Position numbers and translations under genes: made by a program
Assembly (NCBI RefSeq): GCF_905475345.1
Contig: NC_066587.1
Coordinates: forward strand, 1,278,070 to 1,342,069
From: Vespula vulgaris
Lineage: Eukaryota; Arthropoda; Insecta; Hymenoptera; Vespidae
Length of the DNA stretch: 64,000 bases
Direction: 5' to 3'
Notes under the pieces: generated by a model
The model's database searches: none
Seen by the model: only the letters and a program-made list of their open reading frames with translations
What the model was told of the DNA's origin: nothing
Shown: positions 1 to 10,100 of the stretch, piece by piece
Layout of the letters: each line of letters opens with the position of its first letter
Position numbering within the stretch: the stretch's first letter is position 1

Positions 1-42
1 GACAAAAAAATGGAAACTATTTGATCGTGAACCGGCTTCTTC

Positions 43-242
43 CCTCTCTCTCTCTCTCTCTCTTTTTTACCAACACATATAATCTCACACGTAGAAGGAT
101 GAAGGGTTAGACGAAGAGGTAACTGCTGCGATCGTGATAGGAACGTCAGAGGAAAGAGGGAAAAAACTGGAAGGTGAGAGATAAAGATGGATGGATAGAT
201 AGTGACTGAAAGAGTTAAAGAGAGAGAGAGAGAGAGATAGAC

Positions 243-303
<61 letters not shown>

Positions 304-310
304 AGAAGAG
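43..310. repeat. Microsatellite cluster (CT)n, (AG)n, (AT)n
   Basis: A CT run at 44-62, an AG run at 219-238, an AT run at 251-275 and an AG run at 275-294 follow one another. The AT and AG tracts are directly fused, a compound microsatellite. No coding frame other than low-complexity peptide runs through it. Confidence 0.95.
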
Positions 311-429
311 AGGGCTATGGTCCAAGCTATTCTAACGGTGGTCGAGCGACTGTGCACACGCCTAAAAGGGTTTTCGTTAGATTTCATTTCACACCCAATT
401 ACCTGGTATACACAGAGAAACCAGTGTGT

Positions 430-609
430 ATAAGAGAGAGAAAGAGAGAGAGAGAGAGAAAGAGGGAGAGGTACGGACCAGTGGCAACGAAAGCTGGAGA
501 AGCGCGACGCTCTGTAAAAATACACAAAATGTAAGAGCTCACACGTAGGCCATCCATCGTTAGCGAACTCTACAAGAGAACAACGACCAGCTACAATTTC
601 TTTTCCATT

Positions 610-640
<31 letters not shown>

Positions 641-763
641 GTCTGTGTCTCTGTCTCTGTCTTTCTTTCTCTGTCTTTCTATCTTTTTCTTTCTCTTCTT
701 TTTCTTTCTCTTTCTTTTTCATTTTCATTTTCTTTTTCTTTCCCTTCTTTCCTTCCTTCCTTC

Positions 764-805
<42 letters not shown>

Positions 806-810
806 GTAGT
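430..810. repeat. Purine and pyrimidine microsatellites (AG)n, (CT)n, (TTCC)n, (TTTC)n
   Basis: An AG-rich stretch lies at 430-470. A CT run at 610-634 grades through TCTG and CTTT variants into TTCC units at 748-764 and then a pure TTTC array to 805. The gradual change of unit suggests stepwise mutation and re-expansion of one pyrimidine tract. Confidence 0.95.
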
Positions 811-1137
811 CTCGATCTATGTTTAATAACGAAGGTAACTGCTTCCGAGTTTAGTCGTGAATTTTCTTTCATACCTATTCCTATTCCTTCCGTTAATTAA
901 GCTGTGTAAATTAGACGATGAAGAAGTAGTAACGCGGTCTAATGAAACAAAAATAGAAGCGAAGGAAAGAAGAGGAAAGGGAGAGTAAAAGAAAGATAGA
1001 GAGAAAGAGAGAGAGAAGATCGTTTTTAGAGTGCACAGTAGACGCGTAGAAGGACGTCGTAGGTTTTACGATCGCGTCCGTCCTCTCTGTTTCGAACGAG
1101 TTACGATTTATTTCTCTCGTAAGAGTACGAGATATAA
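811..1137. other. Unique intergenic sequence with short purine runs
   Basis: Non-repetitive sequence with frequent CpG. No open frame with coding character was seen. A purine-rich stretch occupies about 955-1018. Confidence 0.5.
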
Positions 1138-1340
1138 AAGAAAAAGAAGAAAAAGAGGAGAATGAAGAAAATGAAAAGAGAGAAACGTGCTTTGAAAGAG
1201 GTTTCTTCAAGAACAGAGAGAAAGAGAAAGGAAGACAGAGAAAAAGAAAAAGACAGAAAGACAGATAAATAGACAGACAGATAGAGAGAGAAAGAGAAAG
1301 AGACAGATACAGAAAGAGAGAGAGAGAGAGAGAGAAGTAG
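1138..1340. repeat. Purine-rich degenerate (AG)n/(AGAC)n tract
   Basis: About 200 bp almost entirely of A and G on the + strand, with AGAC and AGAT variants at 1255-1300 and a pure AG run at 1314-1336. Purine-only strands of this length can adopt triplex structures. Confidence 0.9.
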
Positions 1341-1394
1341 ACGCATACTTGCGTAGAGGAACCGTAGTGCAACGGGGGGAGTGATGAGGGGGAG

Positions 1395-1600
1395 GGGCGA
1401 CGAATCGATTAGATGCAATTAATTAGAAGGTAATTAATATTAAAGCCGAAGCTGACGTTCGAGCTAATTCGAGAGGCAATCTCTTAATCGGCGAGTGCGC
1501 GCGTTAGGGTGTTTAAACGACGATCTCTTACGTGTGTGCTCTTCTTCGGTATGGAACTTGAAACCTGTTTTTCGATGCGATCCGCGAGACTCTTACGTAT
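1395..1600. other. Unique island with TAAT-core cluster, candidate regulatory element
   Basis: Unique sequence between repeats. It holds a dense cluster of homeodomain-type TAAT/ATTA cores at about 1418-1442, then CpG-rich sequence and a GTTTAAAC palindrome at 1510-1517. A regulatory role is inferred from composition only. Confidence 0.35.
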
Positions 1601-1604
1601 GTAT

Positions 1605-1660
1605 GTATATATATATATTTAAGTGTATATATATATATGTATGTATGTATGTATGTATGC

Positions 1661-1691
<31 letters not shown>

Positions 1692-1757
1692 TGTATGTAT
1701 GTATGTATGTATATACACATTAAGAAAAGAGAGAGGGGGGGAGAGAGAGAGAGAAGA
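1605..1757. repeat. (TA)n, (GTAT)n and (AG)n array
   Basis: Short TA tracts are followed by a GTAT array at 1639-1711, interrupted once near 1660, and an AG run at 1729-1755. Confidence 0.95.
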
Positions 1758-1903
1758 TCACTTTACTCTAGTATACAGCAAGCAGATATCTCTGAAGCTT
1801 CACGGGGCTAATAAAGTTTAGGGTAAACTCCTTCTTTCGACTAATTCGATAGACGATCTAACTGCTTGCCACTGCTACCTTCCTGTCTTCCGTTGCGTAA
1901 TCG

Positions 1904-1908
<5 letters not shown>

Positions 1909-1954
<46 letters not shown>

Positions 1955-1995
1955 TATATGTACACACACATATACATATATATATATATATATAT
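1909..1995. repeat. (TA)n microsatellite
   Basis: A pure TA tract at 1909-1949 (41 bp), then short TACA variation and a second TA tract at about 1975-1995. Confidence 0.97.
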
Positions 1996-2240
1996 TTTCG
2001 ACGATCATATTCTGTGAACTTTGATGATGGTGTTCCATTATGTAAAGGGATAGGTAACTACAAAATTAAATGAAAAAATAATCGGTAAATTTATTATACG
2101 AAGAACCAACCTATGACGCAATCGAAATAAGCACGAATGATATTCGATAGAGAAACTCCCACAAACTATAGAGTCTTTTGCCGGCATAGATCGTCATTGA
2201 CTTCTTTTTTCCTTAGACGATATTCTACCTAACTAAGTAA
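1996..2240. other. Unique AT-rich intergenic sequence
   Basis: Non-repetitive sequence with no coding frame and no recognisable RNA gene. Nothing specific is seen in it. Confidence 0.5.
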
Positions 2241-2243
2241 ATA

Positions 2244-2277
2244 CTACTTACTACTTACTACTTACTACTTACTACTA
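2244..2277. repeat. Heptamer minisatellite (CTACTTA)4
   Basis: Four exact CTACTTA units start at 2244, 2251, 2258 and 2265, with a partial unit after them. Heptamers are unusual among the di-, tri- and tetramers that dominate this window. Confidence 0.9.
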
Positions 2278-2654
2278 ATTTCGCCGGAGTGTAGCAGATG
2301 GTATTTACGCGAAAAAGAAATGATGATTCAAGGGAAAATGCGTTAATGAGCATGCGATCGAAAAACGAGAAGGGAGAATTTGCGAAGAAGAAATAGAAGA
2401 ACAATAACTGCAACGGCGACAACGAAAATTCGACCCATTTCAAAACTAAGAAAGAGAAAGGATGAAGGAAAGAAAAAAAAATGATGAAAGGAAGAGCAAC
2501 GAATAGAAGAAGAAAAAGAAAAAGAAAAAGAGGAAAAATGTGAACTTTGCGAAAAAGCTCTCTTTGCTTGGGTAGGGTGGTAGGATTGAAGGGGGAGGGT
2601 TACAGGAGAGTCGGAGGTAAAAAATGCTTCGACTGTTATCGACAAGCTTGCTCT

Positions 2655-2742
2655 TAACAGAGAGAGAGAGAGAGAGAAGGAAGAGAAGGAGGAGGAAGAG
2701 GAGGAGGAGGAGGAGGAGGAGGAGGAGGAGGAGAAGGAGGAG
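2655..2742. repeat. (AG)n and (GGA)n array
   Basis: An AG run at about 2660-2677 passes into a GGA trinucleotide array up to 2742. The complementary strand reads as poly-Ser in one frame, which explains the apparent open frame there. Confidence 0.95.
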
Positions 2743-2872
2743 GGAGCAAAGCTCCTAGATTCTACGTAGAAGGTAAGTAAGTACTTCACTTGTGCTAGCC
2801 GAAGGTACGGACCCTTTGGTAGGTACGCTCGATCTTAGCGTTCCGAACGATCTCTCGAAGCTTAACGCACAC

Positions 2873-2908
<36 letters not shown>

Positions 2909-3260
2909 TCTCTATTTCCCTCTCTCCCACCCCCTCCCTATTCCATCGGTTCAAAGGCGATCTTGGATCTAACGAAGTGGCTCGAAGGACTGCAAAGGCC
3001 CAGGCCAACCTGACCGTGTTCCTCTCGTTAATATCGGACCTATATGTATGTATGTATGTATGTTTGTATGTATGTACGTATGTATGTAGCTACCTAGCTA
3101 TCTACCAATATTACCTATACTACTACTATAGTACTACTACCTTCAACTATTACCGACGTCTCTATCGAGAAACTCTAGTCCAACCTTACCGAACGTCACC
3201 TGGAAATTATAATCAAATAGAATTGCTAAAGTGCGTTCGAGCGTCTAGCTTATATATATC
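2743..3260. other. Mixed intergenic block with (CT)n and (TATG)n
   Basis: Unique sequence at 2745-2870 and 2940-3040 flanks a CT run at 2875-2904. A TATG array covers 3043-3088. No gene is seen. Confidence 0.8.
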
Positions 3261-3316
3261 TTTGTATGTGGTATGTGTGTATGGATATATATATATATAT
3301 ATGTGTGTACAAATGT

Positions 3317-3347
<31 letters not shown>

Positions 3348-3600
3348 AGTAAGTAACATCGTTATCGAGTTTCAGTAAATTTTCTATCGTAGTATCCAGC
3401 ATTGTATGAGAGTACTTAATATATATATATATACATATATATATATATGTATGTATATATAAAACTATTTAATTATTATATTTTAAAAAATAACAAGAAG
3501 GAAAAGAATGATTCTCAAATAATACACACATCTCACAGATAAATAAATACGTATCTACTTACACACACATATACATACATATATATACATATAATACAAT
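3261..3600. repeat. AT/TATG-rich repeat block
   Basis: Several TA, TATG and CATA runs (about 3285-3302, 3325-3347, 3420-3460 and 3561-3595) are separated by short AT-rich unique sequence. Confidence 0.9.
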
Positions 3601-3870
3601 ATATTCCTAACTAGAATCATTCTTTTTCTACATCCTTTTTTAAAACCTCGTCTTTCTTTAACTTTTCTTCGTCTCTTTCAAATCCTATCGTCTCCCGTCC
3701 GTCGACAATAAAAAAAAAGGAATAAAAAAGAAGAAAATAAAAGAGGACGATCTCGATTCGGTCGGTGTTTCTCATCAATGAAACTAGGAGAGAAAATATG
3801 GCGTAACGATTCCATGCCTCTCTCTCTCTCTCGTACGAGAGTAAAGAGGAAAGAGAAAAGAGGAAAGGAA

Positions 3871-3905
3871 TAAGGGGTAAGGGGTAAGGGGTAAGGGGTA
3901 AGAGG
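3871..3905. repeat. Heptamer minisatellite (TAAGGGG)4
   Basis: Exact TAAGGGG units start at 3871, 3878, 3885 and 3892, and a TAAGAGG variant at 3899. The unit differs from the arthropod telomere pentamer TTAGG and is too short to be a telomeric remnant. Confidence 0.92.
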
Positions 3906-4090
3906 AACGGGGGACGGTCGAGCGTAGTCGGCAATAAGGAGCAGCCAAAGGAATAATTCTTCGTGTTTCCGAAGAACGCGTTTCGAATTACCGAACGGAT
4001 TGCGTTGCATTCTGTCCGTCGCGCTTGGCTAGCACCGAGCAAATCTAATTCCTTTCGGACTCAGCGCTCTCTGCCGATCTCTTTCGATCC
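3906..4090. other. CpG-rich unique island
   Basis: Unique sequence with balanced composition. It contains a 7-bp inverted repeat, TTCTTCG at 3957-3963 and CGAAGAA at 3970-3976. No coding frame is supported on either strand. It may be a conserved noncoding element. Confidence 0.35.
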
Positions 4091-4097
4091 TTAGCTT

Positions 4098-4103
4098 TTT
4101 CTC

Positions 4104-4134
<31 letters not shown>

Positions 4135-4271
4135 TTCTTTCTCTACCTTTCTCTCTTTTTATCAGCACCTCCAGTGTGCACCATTTTTCCTCCCTTTCCT
4201 CAGGCATCCTCAAAGTCTCTACTTATAGTAGCACTCCTTCTCTGTTTCTTTCTCTTACTCTTTCTCTATTT

Positions 4272-4304
<33 letters not shown>

Positions 4305-4371
4305 TTTCTTTCTTTTATGCTTCGATTCCCGAGGGTGAAGACGTCGAATCCGCGGACTCGATCGGTGCCTG

Positions 4372-4412
<41 letters not shown>

Positions 4413-4465
4413 TTTTATCTATTTCTCTCTCTATCTATCTATCTCTCTCTCTCTCTCTCTCTTAC
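4098..4465. repeat. Pyrimidine microsatellite field (CT)n/(CTTT)n
   Basis: CT runs at 4098-4120, 4262-4315, 4374-4410 and 4423-4461 are broken by a unique 50-bp segment near 4320-4372. Apparent Ser/Leu open frames here are translations of the repeat. Confidence 0.95.
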
Positions 4466-4499
4466 CTTTTAACGCTGCAACGTGCTTGCTTCTTTCTCC

Positions 4500-4650
4500 T
4501 CACGGGAAATCCACATCTCTCTCACGAATGCGCGCGATATTATCTCGATCTCATAGAATCCTACGAGATATCGGTCTAGAGCCGAGGTATTCGTCTAGAG
4601 CCACGTCTCGCTTCTCCTATCGTCACGGGAGTCATTAAAAAGGATGCGCG
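4500..4650. other. Unique island with spaced direct repeat
   Basis: The 10-mer GTCTAGAGCC occurs at 4574-4583 and again at 4593-4602, 19 bp apart, in CpG-rich unique sequence. This looks like a paired protein-binding site or a small duplication; function unknown. Confidence 0.4.
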
Positions 4651-4722
4651 TGTTCTCTCTCTTTCTTCCTCTTTGTCTTTCTCTTTGTCTCTTTGTCTCT
4701 ATCTCTCTTCTTCTTTTACTTC

Positions 4723-4882
4723 TTCTTCTTCTTCTTCTTTCTATCTTTCTTTACCAATGAGAGAGCGGTAATAAAATTCGATCGAACGAGGATTCGTGAA
4801 ATTGCCGTCGTTCTCTTTTCCCCTTCCAATCGTGATTTACGTTCTTGCGATTTTCCGTGTCGGAATTAAAATCGTTCACCTT

Positions 4883-4922
<40 letters not shown>
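4723..4922. repeat. (TTC)n and (AT)n microsatellites around unique sequence
   Basis: A TTC run lies at 4723-4739. After about 140 bp of unique sequence comes a pure AT tract at 4885-4922 (38 bp). Confidence 0.93.
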
Positions 4923-4929
<7 letters not shown>

Positions 4930-4991
4930 CACGTACATATCACAGATAGATACAAATACATGTATCGAAAATATAATCGAGTATATATATG

Positions 4992-5039
4992 AATCGATAC
5001 TATATATATATGTGTGTGTGTATATATATAGTATCGATT
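4992..5039. repeat. Perfect 19-bp inverted repeat (hairpin or cruciform)
   Basis: AATCGATACTATATATATA at 4992-5010 is exactly complementary to 5021-5039, with a 10-nt TG-repeat loop between. The non-repetitive outer part (AATCGATAC/GTATCGATT) shows it is not merely a self-complementary AT run. Confidence 0.9.
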
Positions 5040-5116
5040 ATATTCTTAATTTTAAAAATTTATTCAAGTTATGTACCTATATAGCTATTTAAATTTAATT
5101 TATCAAATAAAGGTAT

Positions 5117-5150
<34 letters not shown>
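5117..5150. repeat. (CT)n microsatellite
   Basis: A pyrimidine run, pure CT at 5117-5141. Confidence 0.95.
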
Positions 5151-5159
<9 letters not shown>

Positions 5160-5199
5160 TTCCCGAACTCTTCCTTTTTCTCTCTATCTCTTTTAAAAT

Positions 5200-5395
5200 G
5201 AGAACAAGTAATCGGACGAGGAATCATCGGGTTCTCAGCCAAAAGTAATCCGAGGTAAGATTTCGAAGAGAGATTTCGATTGGACGAGACGTATGTGTAA
5301 GGTGTGCGTCTTTCTGGCGCCGCCGCGGCATTGCGCGTCTCTCCTTGAGAACTTTGCTGCTACTGCAGTACGACGATTTACTTAAAGGAAGAAAA
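5200..5395. other. Unique CpG-containing intergenic sequence
   Basis: Non-repetitive and GC-balanced. No coding frame or RNA gene is recognised. Confidence 0.4.
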
Positions 5396-5454
5396 GAGAT
5401 AGAGATAGAGATAACGAGAGAGAAAGAAAAAGACAGAGACAGAGATAGAGACAA

Positions 5455-5491
<37 letters not shown>

Positions 5492-5512
5492 AAGAGAGAG
5501 AGAGAGAGACGT
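5396..5512. repeat. Purine tract with (AG)n
   Basis: GA-rich throughout, with AGAT and AGAC variants followed by AG runs at 5459-5487 and 5494-5509. Confidence 0.95.
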
Positions 5513-5682
5513 TTTGGCTGGTATAGGTAGATAGAACGAGCGTATACTCTTGAAAATGCAGCTGTTTTGCGTGTGCTCAAACGGTGGTTGCTCTATAACC
5601 TTCTTGCTACCTACTTTACTATTCCCATACGATCAAAATTGTAAGAGGATAGAGAGTTGTATGTGTGCGTGTTTGCGTGAAC

Positions 5683-5907
5683 AAGAGAGAGAGAGAGAAA
5701 GAGAGAGAGATTAAAGATAAAAAATAAAATAAAAATAAAAAAATACAAATTCGTGTATCACCATAAGAAAGCGTTAATAATTTTATCGATTTTTTTTTCT
5801 TTTTGATTCCTTTTTTCTTTTTTTTTCCGTTTGTAATCAATAGGTATTTATATTTCTTATTACCTTTTTTCTTGTTTCTATTCTTGTTGGAAAAACTTTG
5901 GAGGAGT

Positions 5908-5958
<51 letters not shown>
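5683..5958. repeat. (AG)n microsatellites around AT-rich sequence
   Basis: A short AG run lies at 5683-5711 and a pure 49-bp AG tract at 5910-5958. The sequence between is A/T rich with T-homopolymer stretches. Confidence 0.95.
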
Positions 5959-5962
<4 letters not shown>

Positions 5963-6164
5963 TAGAAGATAAAAAATACAAATCTAATTTCGGTGTTCGA
6001 AATTTTGTGCTTTTTTCTTTTCTTTCTTCTTTTTGTGCAGAAATCACTTTTTGTAATTATTGGAAATAGTTTCAATTAATATTGATCCTTCTTATTTCGT
6101 ATTATATAGTTGTTGATTTCGAAAAAAATGTATTTGATATACATATATATGTAAATAATTATAT

Positions 6165-6197
6165 AATTATGCTAGTTGACACATTTATTCAATTTAC

Positions 6198-6231
<34 letters not shown>

Positions 6232-6270
6232 ATAATATATTTAAATTGAAAAAATGTGTCAAGTATAATT
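6165..6270. repeat. Long imperfect inverted repeat with TG-repeat loop
   Basis: Arm 6165-6196 pairs with 6242-6270. The paired blocks are AATTAT, then the 11-mer TTGACACATTT, one mismatch, then TTCAATTTA, with a small asymmetric bulge after the first block. The loop of about 45 nt contains a TG run at 6210-6231. It could be a foldback element, a MITE remnant or a precursor-like RNA hairpin; no transposase or flanking duplication was identified. Confidence 0.75.
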
Positions 6271-6305
6271 CTCTATTGGAGATCAAATAGATCGTATACG
6301 AAGAT

Positions 6306-6780
6306 CTCTCTATCTATCTCTCTCTCTCTCTTTCTCTTTCTGTTTAAACGATCGAAACGGAATATTCGAATTCATTTGACAATATCGAAGAAAGGGAAAT
6401 CGCTTTTTTGAATTTGAAAGAGAATTAAAAAAAGAAAAAGGAAGGAAAAAAAGAGAAAGAGAAAGGAAAGGACGTTCGAAAGAGAGAAACACAGGAAACC
6501 CGAAAGTGTAAGCTTTCGTTTGGTGATAATCGAATGTTGAAATTAAGAGAAATTCATTTCCATGCTTGATCGAACAAGCTCCGAAAATAGGGAAGAGTTG
6601 AAATGAAGCTTTCCTGCGTGAGAAATCGACCATTAGATATATTTCTTTCTATTACCGACAAAACTGCTCGTTTAAAGGAAAAAAAAAAAAAAAAAAGAAG
6701 AAGAAAATGAAGAAATGAAGAAGAAGTTGCTAATGGGAAAAGAGAGAAAGAAAATAAGAAAAAAAAGTCGATATATTCGT
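6306..6780. other. AT-rich intergenic block with short CT and purine runs
   Basis: A CT-rich run at 6306-6340, purine-rich tracts at 6410-6490, and an A-homopolymer at 6679-6695. No gene is recognised. Confidence 0.7.
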
Positions 6781-7000
6781 ATATACGCGTAGATATTTAT
6801 ATGTATATGTATATGCGTGTATGTATATATGTATGTATACACGTATATATGTATGCATTTTGCATCTCTGTTTATACGTGAATATATATGTATCTACCCC
6901 TATCCATCCAAAGGAAACCTCGCCTCGGGTAAATTTAACGAATCTACGAGAACGGTATAACATAAAAATAGGATAAAAAATAAAAAATAAAAAAAATCGT
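6781..7000. repeat. TATG/TATA-rich stretch
   Basis: Irregular TATA, TATG and CGTA repeats run to about 6890, then AT-rich unique sequence. The long minus-strand open frame over it is repeat-derived Tyr/Ile/Val. Confidence 0.8.
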
Positions 7001-7140
7001 TCAAATCCTGTTCCTCTATGTGTATAAAGGTCAAAAACGAATTCGCGGAAGCTCCATGGACCAACGATCTCTTTGAACGGACAGGCGTGTCTCTTGGAAG
7101 CTTTCGTTTGCGAGTCGTGAGTTCGTCGAGACTTTAACAT
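7001..7140. other. Unique island
   Basis: Non-repetitive sequence with several CpG sites. No coding signal that I trust was seen. Confidence 0.35.
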
Positions 7141-7315
7141 ACACACATACATACATATGTATATATGCAGTATGTACATATTTACGTATCTAGTACGTAC
7201 AAAGATACACGACACACACACACACACACATATATATATAGTAATGTAGGATGATGGTACTATACACCGATACATACACATACGATGTATATACTATAGA
7301 TAGATATGTGGGTGA

Positions 7316-7347
<32 letters not shown>

Positions 7348-7350
7348 ATA
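7141..7350. repeat. (CA)n, (TA)n and CATA repeats
   Basis: A CA run at 7212-7230 joins a TA run to 7240. Further TA/TATG repeats lie at 7318-7350. Confidence 0.9.
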
Positions 7351-7364
7351 CTATATACAGAGTA

Positions 7365-7550
7365 GGACCTGGTCAGGCACGTATCTTTCTTATTTTTTCG
7401 TGGCGTACCGGCAAAGGCGACGTGCGTAGCCGGAACTCCTCGCGCCTCTTCCCGGAACTTTAACCGACGCCATTTTCTGCTGGCGGCGCGTTTTGCTTGG
7501 GAGCACGCTCGAGCAGAGATCGGGTATCTAATAACGCGATGCTTGCCCTC
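7365..7550. other. CpG-rich unique island with GCCATTTT motif
   Basis: Unique, locally GC-rich sequence. It contains GCCATTTT at 7469-7476, which matches the core of Pho/YY1 sites, followed by GGCGGCGCG. A regulatory role is inference. Confidence 0.35.
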
Positions 7551-7710
7551 TTCTTATTCTTCTTATTCTTCTTTTTCTTCTTCTTCTTCTTCTTCTTCTT
7601 CTCTGTCCTCGTTTATCCTTATACCCTTCTCTCTCTTTCTCTCTCTTTCTTTCTCCCTTTCTATAGGGTTCTCTTTCTATCTTCTTCTTACTCCTCTTTT
7701 CTTTCCCATC
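7551..7710. repeat. (TTC)n and pyrimidine tract
   Basis: A TTC/TTA trinucleotide run (pure TTC at 7574-7602), then CT/CTTT repeats to about 7710. Confidence 0.95.
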
Positions 7711-7840
7711 CACTCGAAGTCGGTAAATCCGATGCCTCTTCGATCCTTCGACTCCTAAAATTACATTTAAAAAAGTATTAGATAAATCCTATTCTTTATC
7801 GTCTCATTTTCTATTTTATCTTAATTCACATAAATACACA

Positions 7841-7885
<45 letters not shown>

Positions 7886-8330
7886 GGATAATAAATATTC
7901 AATAACAGATTATATCTATTTATTGATAACGTAAAAAATATTTCCTTTAATTTTTCTCCTTTTCATTTTCTTTCCTTTTGATCGTCCAATCTGTCCATCG
8001 ACTTAGAAACAAATAGAGTTCCTTCGATACCATCTTTTTTCTCTTTTCTTTTCGTCGGTTTATAAAAAAGTGATCTGACATTAAGCGAGAATAAATAATA
8101 TATATATATAAATATAGACATATATTTTTACATACTACAACACTATACGAACTATATTATAATGCTATATTTTTATTATATCTAATCGACACAATAACTG
8201 TAACAATAAACGGAGAATGAAATGTAATAACACGTAAAGCTGAATGATCTGAAAGTAACGATCTCTCTGTCTCTCTATCTCTCTTTCTCTCTTTCCCTTT
8301 CTTTCTCTTATAGTTCGAAGAAAAGGCGGA
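7711..8330. other. AT-rich intergenic block with (TA)n
   Basis: Contains a pure TA tract at 7844-7880 (37 bp), a shorter TA run near 8098-8110 and a CT/CTTT run at 8262-8310. The rest is unique AT-rich sequence without a gene. Confidence 0.8.
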
Positions 8331-8669
8331 AGAAGAATTTTCGTTCGGATTATGACTTTTGACTTAATTACAGGAACGTGAGAAATTAACGTTGCCGCCG
8401 AGCCGCCGAGTGCCAGGCGCGATGTCTAATTTAGTTACACGTGCGTAGAATCACTGGGCAGGCGCGAGCGAGCTAGCGAGCTAGCGAACGCGGGCGGGTA
8501 CGTTCTTAATAACCGTTTTAATTATACGAGATTATTTAATTAAGTCATAGAGAGAAGACGTCGGCATTACGCTCGACGACGTAAGACTTTCGAGCGGTTG
8601 CTTTGAAAAAGAAAAGAACTCGTACTATGCAGTTACCAGATACGCGTGGAAGATCGTTTTGTTAAGCGA

Positions 8670-8670
<1 letters not shown>
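8331..8670. other. Unique island, strong candidate noncoding element
   Basis: About 330 bp without microsatellites. It has GC-rich and CpG-rich segments (CCGCCGAG twice, GAGCTAGC repeats at about 8469-8485) next to TAAT-rich sequence around 8500-8545. Stops occur in all frames. Candidate enhancer by composition only. Confidence 0.4.

Positions 8671-8671
<1 letters not shown>

Positions 8672-8710
<39 letters not shown>
8672..8710. repeat. (AT)n microsatellite
   Basis: A pure 39-bp AT tract bounded by unique sequence on both sides. Confidence 0.97.
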
Positions 8711-8715
<5 letters not shown>

Positions 8716-9212
8716 TCTATTTACTGCTTTTATTCCGGTAGTCCTAGAATTTATCAGACGCACCTCGCGTATAGTACAAAACGCGTATACTCACCTCAAC
8801 GTATGTATGTGTACATGTATAGGTATGTATTTATATAGTTAGAAACGGACGACGTTCTTCGAGATGGTAGCAACAGAGAGAGAGAGAGACAAGGGAAACT
8901 ATACTAAGAGAATGGCTAGGTTCCTTGCATGAGTACATACAATGTATCTAAGTATGTATATATGTATATACGTACATATATATATATATATATGTATGTA
9001 TGTGTAGATAGAGGTAGAGGTAACGCGGAGTCGCGTTCACAGAGCACGAGCCTGCTGCCAGACTAGACGCTGTAAATTTTATCGCCTGGATAAGAGCGAA
9101 CTCGTGGAGAACGCTCGTAAAGGCAATTTACTGTATATTTACATCCTGCCATGATACGTTACACGAGTTAATGCCATCTGTCGACCGAATCGAAGGGCGT
9201 TTATGGGCTACG

Positions 9213-9215
<3 letters not shown>
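8711..9215. other. Unique islands split by TATG repeats
   Basis: Unique sequence at 8711-8930 and 9030-9215 flanks TATG/TATA repeats at 8940-9010. The second island is balanced in composition, CpG-containing and free of simple repeats, and is a candidate conserved noncoding element. Confidence 0.4.
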
Positions 9216-9218
<3 letters not shown>

Positions 9219-9294
<76 letters not shown>

Positions 9295-9310
9295 CTGTTT
9301 CTCTCTCTGT
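9219..9310. repeat. (CT)n microsatellite
   Basis: CT tracts run at 9219-9255 and on to about 9310, with GT and AT interruptions. Confidence 0.97.
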
Positions 9311-9319
9311 TCCTTTTTT

Positions 9320-9828
9320 TGTACGTCCTTTCGAAGAATAATCGAACGCGCGATAAAAGTGTCTCGAACTTTGTCCGCTTTGACTCTTACGTTATTCCTT
9401 CGATCATAAAATAGGTTACCATATATAAACACATCCATCCGTGTAATAAGATTTGTTAATGATTTGTAGTTTACTTAAGCAGGCTAGATTTTTTTTTTTT
9501 TTTAACGAAGATGGTTCATTCCGAGTACGAAGGAGTTTCAACATGGCGGCGAGTATGGCAGGAGGAAAATTTTCGAAGTTAACATCTTGGTACTTATCTA
9601 CGATAAGTTGATATCTAAATGTGTACGTAGGAATATGTACGTACGTATGTATGTAGGTACGAATGGAAAGGGCGAAGGTAGTAAGGGGTAGTGGATCTAT
9701 TCGATAAAAAAAACTCAGGTATACTGAGGCGTATTACAAGCTTGGAATATTTTTGCAATTTTTTTAAGTATCCAAAGAATCTTTCCTTCGAGATTGTTAG
9801 TAATGATGCCTGTCTCTCATGGGTAGAA

Positions 9829-9830
<2 letters not shown>
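9320..9830. other. Unique intergenic sequence with ATGGC motifs
   Basis: Mostly unique. A T-homopolymer lies at 9489-9503. ATGGCGGC starts at 9543 and ATGGC recurs at 9555-9559, YY1/Pho-like cores on the minus strand. CGTA/TATG repeats lie near 9620-9660. Confidence 0.4.
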
Positions 9831-9835
<5 letters not shown>

Positions 9836-9879
<44 letters not shown>

Positions 9880-10100
9880 AAGAGAAAGAAAGATAGGGAA
9901 TGTGGATAAAGAAGGAAAAAAGGTAAGAAAGAAAGAAAGAAAGAAGAGAAAGAAGACTAGAAAGAGATACGGGAAAGGAAGAGGTTATCTCTCTCTCTCT
10001 CTCTCTTTCTCTTGCTCTTTCTATCTCTCTGAAAAGCATTTGGCGACGTTGAGTAAGAGAGGAAGAGAGAGAAGGAGAAAGAGAGAGAGAGTGGCTCGAT
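9836..10100. repeat. (AG)n, (GAAA)n and (CT)n cluster with opposite-strand tracts
   Basis: AG runs at 9836-9895 and GAAA-like units at 9917-9960 precede a CT run at 9988-10030 and further AG runs at 10050-10092. The nearby AG and CT tracts could pair as a long stem. Confidence 0.93.

Noticed and set aside
3871..3905. Interstitial telomere repeat
   Set aside because: The unit is TAAGGGG, not the insect TTAGG/CCTAA pentamer, and only four exact units are present.
6165..6270. Confident microRNA call
   Set aside because: The stem has a bulge and mismatch, the loop is a TG repeat, and there is no expression evidence; reported only as a foldback.
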